Shown: positions 1 through 8,242 of the stretch, in pieces
Numbering within the stretch: position 1 is the stretch's first letter
Layout: each line of letters opens with the position of its first letter
From: Chara braunii
Lineage: Eukaryota > Streptophyta > Charophyceae > Charales > Characeae
Length of the DNA: 24,066 nucleotides
NCBI GenBank assembly: GCA_003427395.1
Contig: BFEA01000306.1
Coordinates: forward strand, 787,639-811,704
Direction of reading: 5' to 3'
The notes under the pieces: model-generated
Databases searched by the model: none
What the model was told of the DNA's origin: nothing
Seen by the model: the letters and a program-made list of their open reading frames with translations, nothing else
Program-made: the position numbers and the translations under genes

Positions 1-429
1 CAGGCAGTCTTTAAGTGTTGAGGGCCTGTTTGAACCACTCCCCTACCGGACCAAGTAAGGCTGAGGATCTGTGTCTGACGACTCGACTGTCCCGGCGGAT
101 ACGAACCCTCGGCAGGCTGCTCGATGTGGCACAGTAGGCCGGAAAGGCTGAATCGTGGGCTGAAAGCACAGGCAGAACCAAGCTGATCACGTCGTCTTGT
201 CTGCGACGTTAAAGAATTATTGCGGAGTTACGGGGGATCTCCTTAAATGCCTCCAGATCAGCCACTGGTTCGGTAGTGACAGCCATAGTTAGGTCTAGGC
301 TAGAGACCATAGCGGGTAGGATCCCTGTCACGATTCTGTGAGTCTTAGATCGAGTCAATAGGTTTGTCAGTCAGGGGTTAGAGTCTACGTTGTGAGGAGT
401 GGAATCATTCTGATTGTGCACCTATCACC
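1..429 (+). other. 5' leader of Ty3/gypsy element A (partial)
   Basis: This non-coding stretch precedes the gag start. I see no primer-binding site (TGGTATCAGAGC type) and no LTR end in it, so the LTR and PBS must lie upstream of the window and the leader is longer than 429 nt. About 85 bp at 181-266 resembles 21146-21230 in the leader of element C, with shared blocks such as GTCGTC, GCGACGT.AAAGAATT, CGGGGG and TCCTTAAAT. No convincing ORF was found. Calling it a leader is inference from its position. Confidence 0.55.
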
Positions 430-2371
430 ATGGTGGACCTACGTAGTGGGAAAAGCACTAGCCCCTACACCCAGGAGCAACAAGAGAAGATGGCCGCCTT
501 AGTCAAGGAGAACAGGGAGAGAAAAGAGCNAGAGAAACAAGCGAAGCTAAAAGCTATCGNAGACGAGGCGAAGATGAAAGAGTTAGAAGAGGAGATGGAG
601 AAAAANAAGAAGGCTGCTGAAGAAGAAGCGGCGGCAGAAGAAGAGAAGGAGAGAATGAGAATTGAGAGCAGAGAAGGGAGCAGTGGCACGAAGGAGGATA
701 AAGATGCAGAGATGGAAAAGAAAATAAGTGAGTGGGTTGCTAATTTATCGTCGGGTGAAGATGAGGAGGCACAAATGTATGTGCCACAGGAAGAGGAGGC
801 GTTTGGCAGGGCCCTCGCAATGATTGAGGACCCCCTTGAACGTCAAGAAGCCGAGGAGGAGAAGAGATTGGAATGGAAATTGAGAATGAAGAGGGAAAAG
901 AAGAAGAAAAGGGAGGAAGCCACCACGTTGACCGCAGAAGTGGAAAAGGTGCGGACGTGTAGACAGGAAGTCCATGCACAAACAGATGTTTTTGCCAAAC
1001 TGGACAAGATGTTGGGGTACTTAGAGGTGTTGAGTGAGGCCTGGCTAGAGGAACGACACGCCAATCAGGGCCAAGACATCACCCTGAAAGCCATGCGGTC
1101 AGGGTTTAGAGAGTTTGCGCGCGAGATCGTCACCCACATTGGGGGCGAAGTCAGGCAACTGAGGGATAATGTGGGGAAGTACTGCGAAGGCGCCATTGAG
1201 GGTGCCAAGGCCATAGCTGCTGTGGAAGGCGAGGGCAGACCCCGTAACGAGCCTGTAAAGCTCAAGTTCCCAGACGCGTACGGGAGAAAGGAGGAGGAGA
1301 ACTTTGACAACTGGGAGGCCAGTGTCAATAGTTACATTTATTTGCAGCATATCCTCACAAAGGAGCAAGTCCTCGTGGCCTTTCAGGCCCTCAACGATGA
1401 AGCAGCTAGTTTCTCCAGGTCTCTTGCACGCGCAACCGATTGTGAAAACAACCTGCTTGCATACTCAAAAGTCACCCCCCTTCCTCAATTCCTTAAGCTC
1501 CTGAAGGAGCGATTTGCTGACCCAACGAGAGGCGTTCGCGCCTCTGACAAACTGCAAACGATCCACTCACGACAGTGGAGGAGTGCAAGGGCACTCAAGG
1601 GTACCATGAACGACTTGGTAGCCGTGCCGGACCACGGGGTTACTGAACCCCAACTGGTCCAGCTGTTTTATCGTGCCATGCCAGAGCCCCTGAGGGGGCA
1701 CTTCTTTGACAAGTCTCAATAGGCCGGGATCACATATGATGTGTTGAGTAGGGAGGTGGTCCTGTATGAGTCAAAGTCTATGCTAGTCACCACTTTCTGG
1801 CATAAAGACCTAGAGAAGGGGAAGAAGTGGAAGGATCGTACCATCTCAGGCCAAGTCAAGGCCAAGGATGACTTGATCCTAACGTTAGAGGAGGGTGGTA
1901 CAGACGAGGTCCCATATGAACAGATTGAGTGGGGCCTAGGGGACGAGGACAGTAGTGTAGGGCAGGGGAGGTCCTATGCTGTTGTCGCGGCTGGAGGGAA
2001 GCCGCAAGGTAGAGGAGGAGGCCAGGGCCAAAGGGGCCAGGCCATGGGAGGCCGAGGACCGGGCGCACAGGGGGTTGGCGGCCAAGGAAACCGCCAAGCG
2101 GGAGGTAGGGGTCAAGGTCCCCCGCCAAATCGCCAGGGTAATCGGTCTCAACAGCGAAGAGGTGGAAGGGCACCTCAAGGAGGTTGGCACCCAGGCTTGC
2201 CCCAGGGAAGGCCCTGGGAAGACTTGGGCTTGGAACCAGGGGTTATGGCAGGTACGCGTGAACCTGAGTCAGTGCGTGTTTTGTGGTGACCCGGCCCACG
2301 TAATAAAATTTTGTCCAAAGTATAGACAGGCCCGTTGGGCTGCCCAACAGTCAAAAGGCAGCCGCCAGTAG
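430..2371 (+). pseudogene. gag: gag polyprotein of element A, broken
   Basis: This is a structural capsid/nucleocapsid polyprotein of a Ty3/gypsy retrotransposon. It opens with ATG at 430 (MVDLRSGKS). Residues about 15-180 are very rich in Glu and Lys and look coiled-coil. Residues about 270-430 form the gag core (FDNWEASVNSYIYLQHIL, FLKLLKERFADP). An in-frame TAG at 1720-1722 interrupts it; the same frame continues to 2289 through a Gly/Gln/Arg-rich RNA-binding-like tail. A frameshift near 2235-2250 then moves the reading to frame 2, where a CCHC zinc knuckle (CX2CX4HX4C) is encoded at 2273-2314, ending at TAG 2369-2371. Ns at 530, 560 and 606 leave three residues unknown. The domain order and knuckle make the call secure; the protein cannot be made intact. 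Confidence 0.88.
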
Positions 2372-2940
2372 GGGTCGCAAATGCCCCTACTTCAAGGCCA
2401 TGTGGAGAAGTGAGCGCGCGCGAACAGGACACTCCCAACCCACATGAGCCTATGGCAGAGGTTGCAGGCCCGTGCCTAGCTAGNTGTCCAGAGACCGCCT
2501 GTGTTAGCGTCTCTTTAGGCACGTCCCTCACAGGTGTGGCAAAANAGTTAAAGGAGAGGATGCCAGCCTGGGCCAAGATGAAGAAAGAGCGTANAGGACA
2601 ACTGATCTTAGTAGATGTAGAAGTTTTCAGGAATAGAGTAGGGGCCCTTATAGATTCAGGGGCCACCCGCAGTTATATTAGCCGTAGGGCGCTGAAGAAG
2701 TTGAAGCNAGGACTAAAAGTCCAAAAATTAGCAGACCCCATAGTCAGTGTCCTCGNAGACAACCGCACGATGCGAGTTGAGGACTATGTAGAGGGAGTCT
2801 AGGCATACTTTCGCCTAGAGAAAGATTGGAAGGTGGAAAAAGTTCTCCATTCCTTGACTCTCCTCGTACAGGATGACCTTCCTTTTGATGTAGTGTTAGG
2901 AATGGACTGGGAGAGGCAGCAGGGGCCACACTTCATTTGA
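2335..2940 (+). pseudogene. Retropepsin-like aspartic protease of element A, broken
   Basis: This is the aspartic protease domain that would process Gag-Pol. The active-site motif LIDSGATRSYIS is visible, with the catalytic Asp codon at 2653-2655. The second conserved region, DVVLGMDW, lies in the same frame at about 2890-2920. A TAG at 2800-2802 separates the two halves, and a TGA at 2938-2940 ends the frame. Four Ns (2545, 2594, 2708, 2756) fall in this part. It follows gag after a frame change and precedes RT, the normal Ty3/gypsy order. Known family: retropepsin (gag-asp_proteas type). The broken state is seen directly. Confidence 0.82.
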
Positions 2941-3031
2941 GAGAGCATGAGTGTAGGCTCCCTAGCCCGTCAGGCGAGGTTAAGACTGCCCGCCTGTTTC
3001 ATGTGTCAGGTGTAGACAACACCTTGGCACA

Positions 3032-3890
3032 TTGTTGTCTCAGTGCTCCCGTGTTCGCGCGATAGTAAAGAAGGAGCGATTAGAAGAGCAAGTCTTTGTA
3101 GTCTATGTTCGACCTGTCACTGAGGGCCAGGAAATGGATAGTTGCACACATCCAACCATTGCCAAGTTGCTGGAAGAGTTCAAAGATTTAACTGAGTCGC
3201 CGACAGGAGTAGTGTCGCGACTCATCCAGCACAGGATAGAGATAGAGCCTGGCAGTAGAACNCCTAAGGGTGCAGTCTACAGGATGTCCCCTAGAGAGTT
3301 AGAGGAGCTTCGCAAGCAATTAGACGAGCTCCTCGAAAAAGGTTGGATCAGGCCCAGTTCGTCTCCTTTTGGAGCACCTGTTTTGTTTGTCCCCAAGAAG
3401 GAAGGAGAGCTGAGAATGTGTATAGACTATAGGGGTTTGAACGNGATTACTGTGAAGAATGCTGAGCCACTGCCCAGGATAGACGATCTTCTAGATCGGG
3501 TGCAGGGTTGTAAGTATTTCACTAAGATTGATTTGAAGTCCGGTTACCATTAGATAGAAGTCCATCCTGATGATCAGTACAAGACTGCCTTCTGGACTCG
3601 ATACGGGCATTATGAGTTCATAGTGATGCCCTTTGGACTAACCAACGCGCGAGCTACATTTCAGCNTTNCATGAATGATCTGTTTAGACCCTCGTTGGAT
3701 TGGTTTGTCGTAGTCTATTTAGATGGGTCATCTGAGGCAGGTCCTGGAATAGCNACGAGAGGCTAACTTCAAGATCAACGCGAAGAAGTGTGAGTGGGCC
3801 AAGACACAAGTCTTCTACTTCGGCCACGTATTAGACGGAGATGGCATTAAGCCAGAGGACAGTAAGATAGCGGCGATTAGAGATTGGCCG
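3032..3890 (+). pseudogene. Reverse transcriptase of element A, active site deleted
   Basis: This is the RNA-dependent DNA polymerase domain of pol. Frame 2 encodes the usual N-terminal motifs: [21 protein letters not shown], then MCIDYRGLN and [11 protein letters not shown] with the first catalytic Asp. TAG at 3551-3553 stands where family members have Gln after GYH; the frame continues through VMPFGLTNA. At 3716-3727 the active-site YxDD reads Y-L-D-G, and the sequence then jumps to frame 3 at about 3729 (HLRQVLE, then TAG 3750-3752). The second catalytic Asp and roughly a dozen following residues are missing. Ns at 3262, 3444, 3666, 3669 and 3754. It cannot polymerise. The 3032 boundary is simply where the open frame begins; homologous sequence may start slightly upstream in another frame. 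Confidence 0.9.
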
Positions 3891-4484
3891 ATGCCCCGCA
3901 CCTTAACAGAGTTGCGGTCGTTCCTAGGCCTAGCTAACTACTACAGGAAGTTCGTGAGGAAGTTCTCTACTATCGCCGCTCCCCTGCGCAGGTTGCTTAA
4001 GAAAGAAGCAATCTGGCGATGGGACAAGGATTGTACATTCGCGCTCAAGAAACTGAAACGCGCACTAATAGAATACCCTGTCCTCAAAGTAGCAGATCCG
4101 TCCTTGCCATTTGTCGTCACCACGGACGCAAGTCAGTACGGGATAGGCGTCGTGTTGCAGCAAGACGGCGGCAATGGCTACAGACCTGTAGAGTTCATGT
4201 TAGTGAGGATGCCCTCAGAGAAGGTTGCTACCTCAACGCACGAGAGAGAACTCTACGCTCTCACGCAAGCTTTAGAGCACTGGAAGCATTACCTGCTTGG
4301 GAGGCACTTCAAAGTGTATTCTGACCACGAGACGCTTCGTTGGTTAAAGACTCAGGCCAAGATGACACCTAAGTTAATTAGGTAGGCCGCAGAGATAGAC
4401 CAACATGACTTTGAGCTTAAGCCAGTGAAGGGCAAGTACAACATAGTCGCGAACGCTCTGAGTAGGAGATCAGACTACTTTGGA
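3891..4484 (+). pseudogene. RNase H domain of element A pol
   Basis: This is the RNase H module that degrades the RNA strand of the RNA:DNA hybrid. Frame 3 opens with the RT thumb/connection motif LRSFLGLANYYRKF. It continues with VVTTDASQYGIG (first Asp), HERELYAL (Glu) and YSDHETLRWL (Asp). TAG at 4383-4385 interrupts just before AAEIDQHDFEL, where relatives usually have Trp. Further on, the conserved VADALSRR motif reads VANALSRR, an Asp-to-Asn change. It follows the broken RT in the same frame (frame 3) and leads straight into integrase. Identification is strong; function is lost through the stop and the Asn. Confidence 0.87.
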
Positions 4485-5907
4485 GCCATAGTACACTATC
4501 TGGATATAGGGAGAGACCTGCAAGAGAAAGTGAAGCAAGCGTATGCGCAGGACCCTATCTATAGCGACCTCCTCAAGAGAGTTAGAGAGGCTCCACAGAC
4601 TGAGTCAGATTACCGCACTACAGACGGATTGTTGTTTGAGAAGACTAACATATTTGACCGCCTGTGCGTTCCCAACAACGAAGAGATCCGTAGTCTGATC
4701 CTAGGGGAATGCCATGATACAGAGGGACATTTCGGTTGGCAAAAAACTCTAGCCAATCTGATGCGTGTGTATACCTGGCCAGGAATGAAGAATGACTGCA
4801 TAGAGTATGTCCTCAGTCGTAAGGTATGCCAGCGTAATAAGACTACCACGCGCGCACCCCTTGGTCTTCTCAGACCCTTGTAAGGTATGCCAACGTAATA
4901 AGACTACCACACGCGCACCCCTTGGTCTTCACAGACCCTTGCCTATTCCGCATCGGCCGGAAGACTCAGTGTCCATAGACTTCATGGACACCCACGTCAA
5001 GAGCCGGCATGGTAAAAACCAAGTCATGGTCATAGTTGACCGGTTTAAGTATGCAGTTTTTGTTCCTTTGCCTGCAGAGGCACGTACAGACTTAGTGATA
5101 CAGAAGTTCTTTGACTTTTGGGTTAGTGAGAATGGAATCCCATTGCCAATAGTCAGCAATAGAGATAGTCGCTTCACCAGCCAGAACTGGCAAGAACTCA
5201 TGAGAGTGTACAGATCTAAGTTGTTAATGTCATTTGGCCGTCATCCAGAGACCAACATTCAGACAGAACAGATGAACAAGATCCTACAGCAAGTTCTGCG
5301 CATGTACATTAGACCAGAGCAGATTAACTGGGATGAGATGTTGCCTAAGGTAGCTAGTGCCTACAACAACAGTGTCCATCTATCCACCTGCCGCACTCCC
5401 AATGAGTTGCACAAGTCCTTCAGACCACGCAGACCGTTCGAAGGACTGAACCAGGATCAGATTCACAGACTACCGCCCGGTACCAGGGAATTTGCAGTAC
5501 CGCACGAGAAAGAATTAGCAACTGTTGTTGAGAACCTTAGAAAGGCCCAACAAAGGATGATAGAACAGGCTAACAAGCACCATCGTCCATCACAGTTTCA
5601 AGTAGGCGACTTAGTCTGGGTAAAGGCAAAAGAGTTTGCGCCTGAAGAAAACATCTCGCAGAAGTTACTGCCTACATTTAGAGGACCATGGCCGGTTCTA
5701 GAAGTCAAGGGCGGAGAGGATGGACCATCATACACTATAGAGATCCCAATACACCTCCACAAATATCCTGTGTTCCATGCTTCAAGCCAACAGTTCCCTT
5801 CTAGAAGATCCATGATCCCTCCCGATATGGATGGGAGCTATGACATAGAGGGCATTGTAGACGAGGATGTGTTAAGAACAAGAGGTAGAGGTCGTCCACA
5901 GAAATAG
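4485..5907 (+). pseudogene. Integrase of element A, frameshifted and catalytically altered
   Basis: This integrase would insert the cDNA into the genome. The N-terminal zinc-binding region (CHDTEGHFG ... WPGMKNDC ... VCQRNK) is in frame 3, but the position of the first Cys of CxxC reads Arg. A 61-bp tandem duplication (4819-4940) then shifts the frame, creating TAA at 4881-4883. The DDE core follows in frame 1: Asp at 4978-4980 (SIDFMD); Asn at 5158-5160 where Asp is expected (IVSNRDSRF); Glu at 5266-5268 (QTEQMN). The 35-residue spacing from 5158 to 5266 confirms that the Asn sits on the second catalytic position. The C-terminal part (VGDLVWVKAKEF, YPVFHAS) is the usual GPY/F-like region. 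Frame 1 stops at 5905-5907. Confidence 0.9.
4819..4940 (+). repeat. 61-bp tandem duplication inside integrase A
   Basis: The unit 4819-4879 is repeated at 4880-4940. By eye the two units differ at three positions (GCCAG/GCCAA, CACG/CACA, TTCTC/TTCAC). Because 61 is not a multiple of 3, it pushes integrase from frame 3 to frame 1 and creates the TAA at 4881. It duplicates the segment coding for VCQRNKTTTRAPLGL. Confidence 0.95.
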
Positions 5908-6042
5908 TACAAGGTCCGCTTTGCATATCAGGAACCGGAGGATGACCGCTGGTTTACGAGATCAGAACTTCTAGAGACAGATCCCGATATCGTTAGAGCC
6001 TACGAGAGAGAACAGAAAGGTAAAGGTCCTGCCTTGGACTAA
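5908..6042 (+). pseudogene. Chromodomain-like C-terminus of element A pol
   Basis: After TAG 5905-5907 the same frame continues YKVRFAYQEPEDDRWF, then ELLETDPDIVRAYEREQ, ending at TAA 6040-6042. The pattern of aromatic and charged residues (YKVRF ... DDRWF ... ELL) is what chromoviral integrases carry after the GPY/F region. There the chromodomain reads histone marks and steers insertion into heterochromatin. The assignment rests on position and motif and is moderately sure. It is cut off from integrase by the stop. Confidence 0.65.
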
Positions 6043-6292
6043 ATTATTCTCGGAGGACCTCGGATTTAGGACGGCGGGAGTGAAACGGTATTCACCAGTT
6101 AGCACTAGCTGCTGCAGATCCTAGGGTTCGATCCCTAGACCCCAACCTTACCTGTGTACAGTACCTGTGTCGACCCGTAGAATTGAACCCGCGACCTGTG
6201 TATTTGTAATAGCTGATAGGTTGTCGTAGGGTCCATAGGTAGCATGGGTTCGATCTGTAGACCTGTCGGATAGGAGTCTTAGTCAGGTCTAG

Positions 6293-6380
6293 ACACTGTA
6301 GCTGTAGTGTTCTCGAAAGGTCAAGGTTGTAGCTGCTACAGTCCAGAAGGGTCAGAGTCGTAGCTGCTACAGTCATGAAA
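6293..6380 (+). repeat. Degenerate tandem repeats with a TAGCTGCTA palindrome
   Basis: Two near-copies of about 45 bp carry GTAGCTGCTAC within GGTC(A)AGG..GTAGCTGCTACAGTC (about 6320 and 6360). They are flanked by partial copies (ACTGTAGCTGTAGTG near 6295; GAAAGGCCAAG near 6376). The core GTAGC-T-GCTAC is a perfect odd palindrome. This may be a U3 enhancer-type repeat if the region is an LTR. Confidence 0.6.
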
Positions 6381-6601
6381 GGCCAAGTCTACGGCCTTCC
6401 GGGAACGTTCCAGTAGTGGCCTTTCGTGAGTTGCCCATGTTTAAGCAGAGGCAAGTGGTCAAGTGGTGAGGCAAGTGGGCATGTGGGGGAAGTCTACCCT
6501 GCTGAGTCAACAGTCCCAGCCCCAGTCAGTCAAGCAAGTACCGCACGGGACTGTGTGCACTTGGGGCGAGGGAAATGGGCCAGACCAACGACCTGCAGAA
6601 G

Positions 6602-6608
6602 TATAAAT
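6602..6608 (+). promoter_or_regulatory. TATA box, candidate LTR promoter
   Basis: TATAAAT lies in an otherwise GC-balanced region downstream of pol A. About 30 nt downstream is CATTCATTCATTCC, a plausible start-site region. If 6081 onward is the 3' LTR, this would be its promoter. Confidence 0.4.
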
Positions 6609-6959
6609 CAAGAGGCAGCGCCCAGCCATTCATTCATTCCTGCGTGAGCCATGCGGAAGCGCTGCCACAACGACTTGTGCAAGGAGGTCTGCAGTGAGCA
6701 GGGAGGACGCAGTGGGCGAGAAAGAAGGAGTTAGCATAGCGATAGCTTAGAGGCAGCCATAGCTGCCATAGCTGTAGTTAGTGGGAAGAGTGTGTGTGCA
6801 TGTGTGAGTGTTCAGAGTGACCTGTGTGGGATATCCAGGGTGATCCAGTGTGTGAACAGTGAGTTGTTTGGGCGCTAAGTCGCCATAGACAGTTGAAAGA
6901 GAACTCGTATCTGGAAGCCATATCTCTGAGTTCTGAGTGGGCGCATGTCGCCAGTGTGC

Positions 6960-7229
6960 TGTGCTGCTGTTTACATACATGAAAAGTGTGGATAAGACGA
7001 GTCTGATTGCGCAAACAAGGGTTGTCTTGAAAACAGGCCCAAAATGGCCTGTGCTAAAACCCTGGTCTGGTGCCCAAGTTTCAGGGCAGGTCGATCCTAT
7101 GAGGGCCTGAAAATGGACCTCTTTTTCAGGCTGAAAAGACACAGGGCCTGGAGGCCCTTGTTTTCAGGCTTTTAGGCTGAGAACGCTGGTCGGGCCCTGC
7201 AGGCCCGTGTGGCTGCGCAGTATGCCACA
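6960..7229 (-). repeat. LTR end related to the solo LTR at 16396, inverted
   Basis: Read on the - strand from 7229, the sequence starts TGTGGCATACTGCGCAGCC and follows the solo LTR start at 16396 (TGTGGCATACTGCGTAGCC). It shares the GGGCCCTGCAGG palindrome, the AGCCTAAAAGCCT block, CCATTTTCAGGCCCTC and CGACCTGCCC. Similarity fades by about 6960. No matching other end and no target duplication (flank CTAAG at 7230-7234) were found, so this is a truncated LTR or the end of the element A LTR read from the opposite side. The strand assumes TGTGGC is the 5' end. Confidence 0.7.
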
Positions 7230-7230
7230 C

Positions 7231-7329
7231 TAAGGGTCCCCACAGGAGCTTTGGGCTAGTTATCAGCTTTAAGATCCACTTGGTCTGGAGTGCTTTCATT
7301 TGAGTGGCTGGGTCCAGTATGCCAAACAT
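7231..7329 (-). pseudogene. Possible LINE ORF2 C-terminal relic
   Basis: The - strand frame encodes FGILDPATQMKALQTKWILK, then LITSP, and runs directly into the LTR end at 7229. The pattern G-[LI]-x-DP-x-x-Q-x-x-AL-x-x-KW-[IV] resembles the segment downstream of the RT domain in plant-type non-LTR retrotransposons (family knowledge). Only about 33 residues are present, with no RT or endonuclease motif, so this is a weak call. It could also be an exon of the neighbouring candidate gene. Confidence 0.25.
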
Positions 7330-7586
7330 GATCTATCTAAGCACTCGTAAGACACCTTTTTTGAAGTTTTTTCACAAAAGATAGTGCATTTAGTATTTTG
7401 CATTTCGAAGAGTGATTTCTTCCTACACTGGATCTAATTTCGTCTAAATGAATTAACGGTTCATTGGCATTGAAAATTGGAAGTTGAAACCAAACTACAA
7501 GCTGGCATCATAAATAACTGTTGAACTTCGATACGCAAAACACCACTTGGAACAGCAAAGCACGCAAGAAGGTTAGAGGCACTCAC

Positions 7587-8034
7587 GCCAGCTTCTGTAC
7601 AGTAGTCCCCTTGATGCTCAGCATCAACGGGCTGAGGGAGCACCATGTACTTGAACATACAGAGCCCTGGAAGCCACTCTATGACCATTCCATCTCTCAG
7701 AACACGAGGCTCACCCTTAACCATTGGTGAGCGTTCCTCCTCTGTCGTGAGGAAGGTATCGTTCCTTCCAATCTGTTATCAATAAATCCACACACCCGCA
7801 CCATCCCCCGCCATGCCCCTCCCTCCCCCCCGGCCCCCGGCCACCACAAACACAACCTCCTGATGAGTCAGTGACAGTTGGACAAAACGGTCTGGTCCAG
7901 TCCTGCTTTTTTTTGCGGAATTCTAGGATTTGTATATAGCGAACATACACTCCCACACATGCACACACACGAACATGACAACACACACGCACTACCACTT
8001 TTCTCAGGGGTAACTCTGGGTGATCCTTATCCAT
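7587..8034 (-). pseudogene. Candidate host gene fragment, two exons, unknown function
   Basis: Two exons can be drawn on the - strand. Exon 8034-7999 begins ATG and encodes MDKDHPELPLRK, then GT at 7998. The intron (226 bp) ends in AACAG at 7773. Exon 7772-7587 is exactly 62 codons, open and phase 0 at both ends. It includes IGRNDTFLTTEEERSP, DGMVIEWLPG, MFKYMVLPQPVD and EHQGDYCTEAG, followed by GTGAGT at 7586. Both exons join in phase. Upstream of the ATG the same frame meets TGA at 8040-8038, so the ATG is either the start or lies after a lesion. I do not recognise the protein. Composition looks like a folded domain rather than transposon sequence. No downstream exon was found before the LTR at 7229, so the gene may be truncated. 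The splice model is inference. Confidence 0.4.
7785..7858. repeat. C-rich low-complexity tract
   Basis: The + strand is dominated by C with few G (CCTCCCTCCCCCCCGGCCCCCGGCC and similar), inside the proposed intron of the candidate host gene. No regulatory role is visible. Confidence 0.6.
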
Positions 8035-8169
8035 CTGTCAATGCATCCTGGGCAGACTATCGGGCTCAAACTTCTGAAGTTCTGACGAGTGTTTGAAAGT
8101 CTAACAAGACAGTGTGCGACGGTCATGGATTTTTTTGTGGAGTTATGTATAGCAAACAAGACAACAAAC

Positions 8170-8242
8170 AAACACACACACACACACACACACACAATAA
8201 TTTTTTCTTTCCCTCTTTTCTTTCTTTTCTTTTTCTCTTTTT
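8170..8242. repeat. (CA)n microsatellite followed by pyrimidine tract; insertion site of element B
   Basis: About 13 CA units (8170-8196) precede a T/C-rich run to 8242. The last five bases, TTTTT (8238-8242), match TTTTT at 17929-17933 beyond the other end of element B, giving a 5-bp target-site duplication. Because the duplication is a homopolymer in a T-rich tract, it is consistent with one but not diagnostic alone. Confidence 0.8.

Larger units (their letters stand above)
6070..6960 (+). repeat. Probable 3' LTR / 3' flank of element A
   Basis: Non-coding sequence follows pol A. A purine-rich run (GGCGGGAG, about 6073-6080) is directly followed by TGAAACGG at 6081, which could be a PPT/LTR start. 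A TATA box (TATAAAT) lies at 6602-6608. No second copy of this LTR exists in the window, so neither end can be proven and no target duplication was found. It also holds B-box-like tRNA motifs (about 6129-6139 and 6246-6256) and palindromic repeats (6293-6380). The LTR call is inference from position, TATA box and purine run. Confidence 0.4.

Noticed and set aside
740-1368. - strand ORFs over gag A
   Set aside because: They are mirror frames of a Glu/Lys-rich coding strand, giving Ser/Leu/Phe-rich translations without motifs.
430-6042. Element A as a working retrotransposon
   Set aside because: Multiple stops, frameshifts, RT active-site deletion and an integrase catalytic substitution.
6116-6145. 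Complete tRNA gene
   Set aside because: A B box and T-arm-like hairpin are present, but the loop is 6 nt and no acceptor stem or proper anticodon arm could be paired.
6230-7235. Target-site duplication for the inverted LTR end at 7229
   Set aside because: The flank CTAAG (7230-7234) recurs only at about 6873 and is not followed there by an LTR-type TG terminus.
7461-7586. Extension of the candidate host exon beyond 7587
   Set aside because: A consensus donor GTGAGT sits at 7586 and the following sequence becomes AT-rich; the extended frame is probably intron read-through.
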